From positions 1 to 23,762 of the forward strand of contig JBAUHN010000139.1 in NCBI GenBank assembly GCA_049680295.1: a DNA stretch of 23,762 nt, given 5' to 3'. Both the position numbers and the translations under genes were made by a program. Positions 22,751 through 23,762 of the stretch are shown here, piece by piece (the stretch's first letter is position 1; each line of letters begins with the position of its first letter). A model generated the notes under the pieces. It was not told where the DNA came from. It did no database searches and worked only from the letters and a program-made list of their open reading frames with translations. The DNA comes from JBAUHN01 sp049680295 (GTDB lineage: Bacteria; Pseudomonadota; Alphaproteobacteria; Rhodobacterales; Rhodobacteraceae).

Positions 22751-23762
22751 TCAAACCTCATCGCTCGAACCCCATTCCAGGCGCCGCGCAGTGCGGCATT
22801 CCAGAGTTGCGGCGATATCAACGCCTTTGCCATCCGGCGTCAAAACCACGCCGTAGTGCATCTGTCCAGCTGCAGAGGACAGCTTGCCATCCAGAATATC
22901 ATCCACGACACGTTGGGCATCGCGTTCTAACGGATTGCCAAACCCGCCTGCGCCGGCCTGTTCATGTATAACAAGCTGGCCCTTGGTCAGTGGCATCGTC
23001 ACCTTTCCGGGCAGTTGGCTGCGGGTGCCATCCACATCTTCAAGCCAGTTCACGGTCTTACGTCCATCCTGCCCGCCATATAGTCCATAAGGAGCAAATT
23101 TTGTGCGATCCGAGCGCAGTTGCAGCCCAGCCTCTTCTGCCAACAGGCGATAGGAGCGGCGCACGCCCAAACCGCCCCGAAACTCTCCGGCGCCGCAGCT
23201 GTCTGTGATCAGACTATAGTCTTCTATTCGGATCGGGTGTTGACGTTCCAGGGTTTCAATCGGCGTGTTCGATAGGTTTTGTGACGGGTTAGTGATGGCA
23301 TCTACGCCATCCTTGTCCGGGCGCCCGCCCCAGCAGCCACAAATCATGTCGACGATGATAAACGGCTTGCGATCCGCCGAGTAGCCACCAATAGCTATAA
23401 CGGTGTTCCCACCTTCTCCTGCCGCCGGGACGCGGTCTGGCACAATTTGGGTCAGCGCCCCAAACATTGCGTCCATGACCCGATATCCAGTTAACGCACG
23501 TGCCGCGCATGGTGCCGGCATCACCGGATTCAGAACCGAAGCCTCGGGCGCGCGTACTTCGATGCAGCGAAATATGCCTTCGTTGTTTGGAACGTCCCCG
23601 TTTAGCACGCACCGCACACTCAGGTACGAACAGGAATTGGTGTAAGATTTCGTCGCGTTTAACGCAGCCTTAACTTGTGGAGACGATCCTTCGTAGTCAA
23701 CGATCAACCTGTCGCCCTCGACAGTGATGGCCACCGAAATCGGAATTGGATCGTCCGAGAAC
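22751..23762 (-). CDS. hyuB: Hydantoinase B/oxoprolinase family protein (HyuB), C-terminal part
   Basis: The C-terminal 337 or so residues of a HyuB-type subunit; the 5' part lies beyond the right window edge. The frame is open to the edge through SDDPIPISVAITVEGDRLIV, so a GTG at 23734 is internal and not the start. Family features are the VDYEGSSPQVKAALN region, AARALTGYRVMDAMFGALTQ, PAAGEGGN, CGCWGGRPDKDGVDAITNPSQ and CGAGEFRGGLGVRRSYRLL. HyuB acts with HyuA in ATP-dependent opening of 5-membered cyclic amides (5-oxoproline, N-methylhydantoin and similar); the related acetone carboxylase shares the fold. HyuA is expected just outside the window. TetR and an importer follow. Confidence 0.93.
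   Translation of the reverse strand, partial: FSDDPIPISVAITVEGDRLIVDYEGSSPQVKAALNATKSYTNSCSYLSVRCVLNGDVPNNEGIFRCIEVRAPEASVLNPVMPAPCAARALTGYRVMDAMFGALTQIVPDRVPAAGEGGNTVIAIGGYSADRKPFIIVDMICGCWGGRPDKDGVDAITNPSQNLSNTPIETLERQHPIRIEDYSLITDSCGAGEFRGGLGVRRSYRLLAEEAGLQLRSDRTKFAPYGLYGGQDGRKTVNWLEDVDGTRSQLPGKVTMPLTKGQLVIHEQAGAGGFGNPLERDAQRVVDDILDGKLSSAAGQMHYGVVLTPDGKGVDIAATLECRTARRLEWGSSDEV

Noticed and set aside
21838..22833. 331-residue open frame on the minus strand
   Set aside because: It overlaps tetR and the end of hyuB in another frame, is rich in Arg, Ser and His, and has no domain; it is a shadow of tetR, which has full family motifs.
23734..23762. GTG at 23732-23734 as the hyuB start
   Set aside because: The frame continues upstream with the family's SDDPIPISVA sequence to the window edge, so the gene is cut by the window and does not begin here.

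Overview
The window looks like chromosomal DNA of a marine-type alphaproteobacterium of the Rhodobacteraceae/Roseobacter group. The clues are the 5' end of a 16S rRNA gene at the left edge, a 41-residue L36 of the alphaproteobacterial type, a Roseobacter-style DNA polymerase IV with an N-terminal zinc-ribbon-like extension, a Hint/RTX secreted protein, and GC-rich coding sequence with clear AGGAG-type ribosome binding sites. No insertion sequence, prophage, CRISPR array or plasmid function was seen. All function calls are from reading motifs; nothing was searched or computed.

Left part (1-9.4 kb), mostly housekeeping. An rRNA operon leaves leftwards (16S 5' end, boxA, short-repeat leader, sigma70 promoter at 487-515). 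Next, on the minus strand, are msrQ and msrP (periplasmic methionine sulfoxide repair) and clpB with a good sigma32-type heat-shock promoter. On the plus strand are pyrF and dinB; dinB has a near-consensus alphaproteobacterial SOS box just upstream. An N-formylglutamate amidohydrolase gene converges on dinB. A promoter then leads through two mutually exclusive hairpins into tRNA-Val(GAC) and rpmJ, ending in a clear intrinsic terminator.

Middle (9.4-18.3 kb), accessory. A 728-residue RTX-repeat protein with a C-terminal Hint domain is flanked by gene-poor stretches that may hold decayed coding sequence. A three-gene minus-strand operon (GMC oxidoreductase, enolase-superfamily dehydratase, aldehyde dehydrogenase) is divergent from a LysR regulator, with an 18-bp palindrome between them. 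The natural reading is a small catabolic route oxidising an alcohol or sugar-derived substrate to an acid and dehydrating an acid sugar; the substrate is unknown.

Right part (18.3-23.8 kb), scavenging. All genes are on the minus strand: the end of a hydantoinase B/oxoprolinase subunit (cut by the window edge), a TetR regulator, then an NMT1/THI5-like ABC importer (binding protein, ATPase, permease) and, 6 bp on, a DMT/EamA transporter closed by an intrinsic terminator. This suggests uptake and ring opening of a cyclic amide (hydantoin, oxoproline or pyrimidine-like), with the DMT protein perhaps exporting a product.

I did not find a clearly unprecedented system. The observations most worth checking are the attenuator-like leader before tRNA-Val/rpmJ, the dehydratase whose first metal-ligand position seems to be glycine, the importer-exporter operon beside hyuB, and a two-hairpin candidate small RNA at 6313-6374 with an anti-Shine-Dalgarno-like linker.
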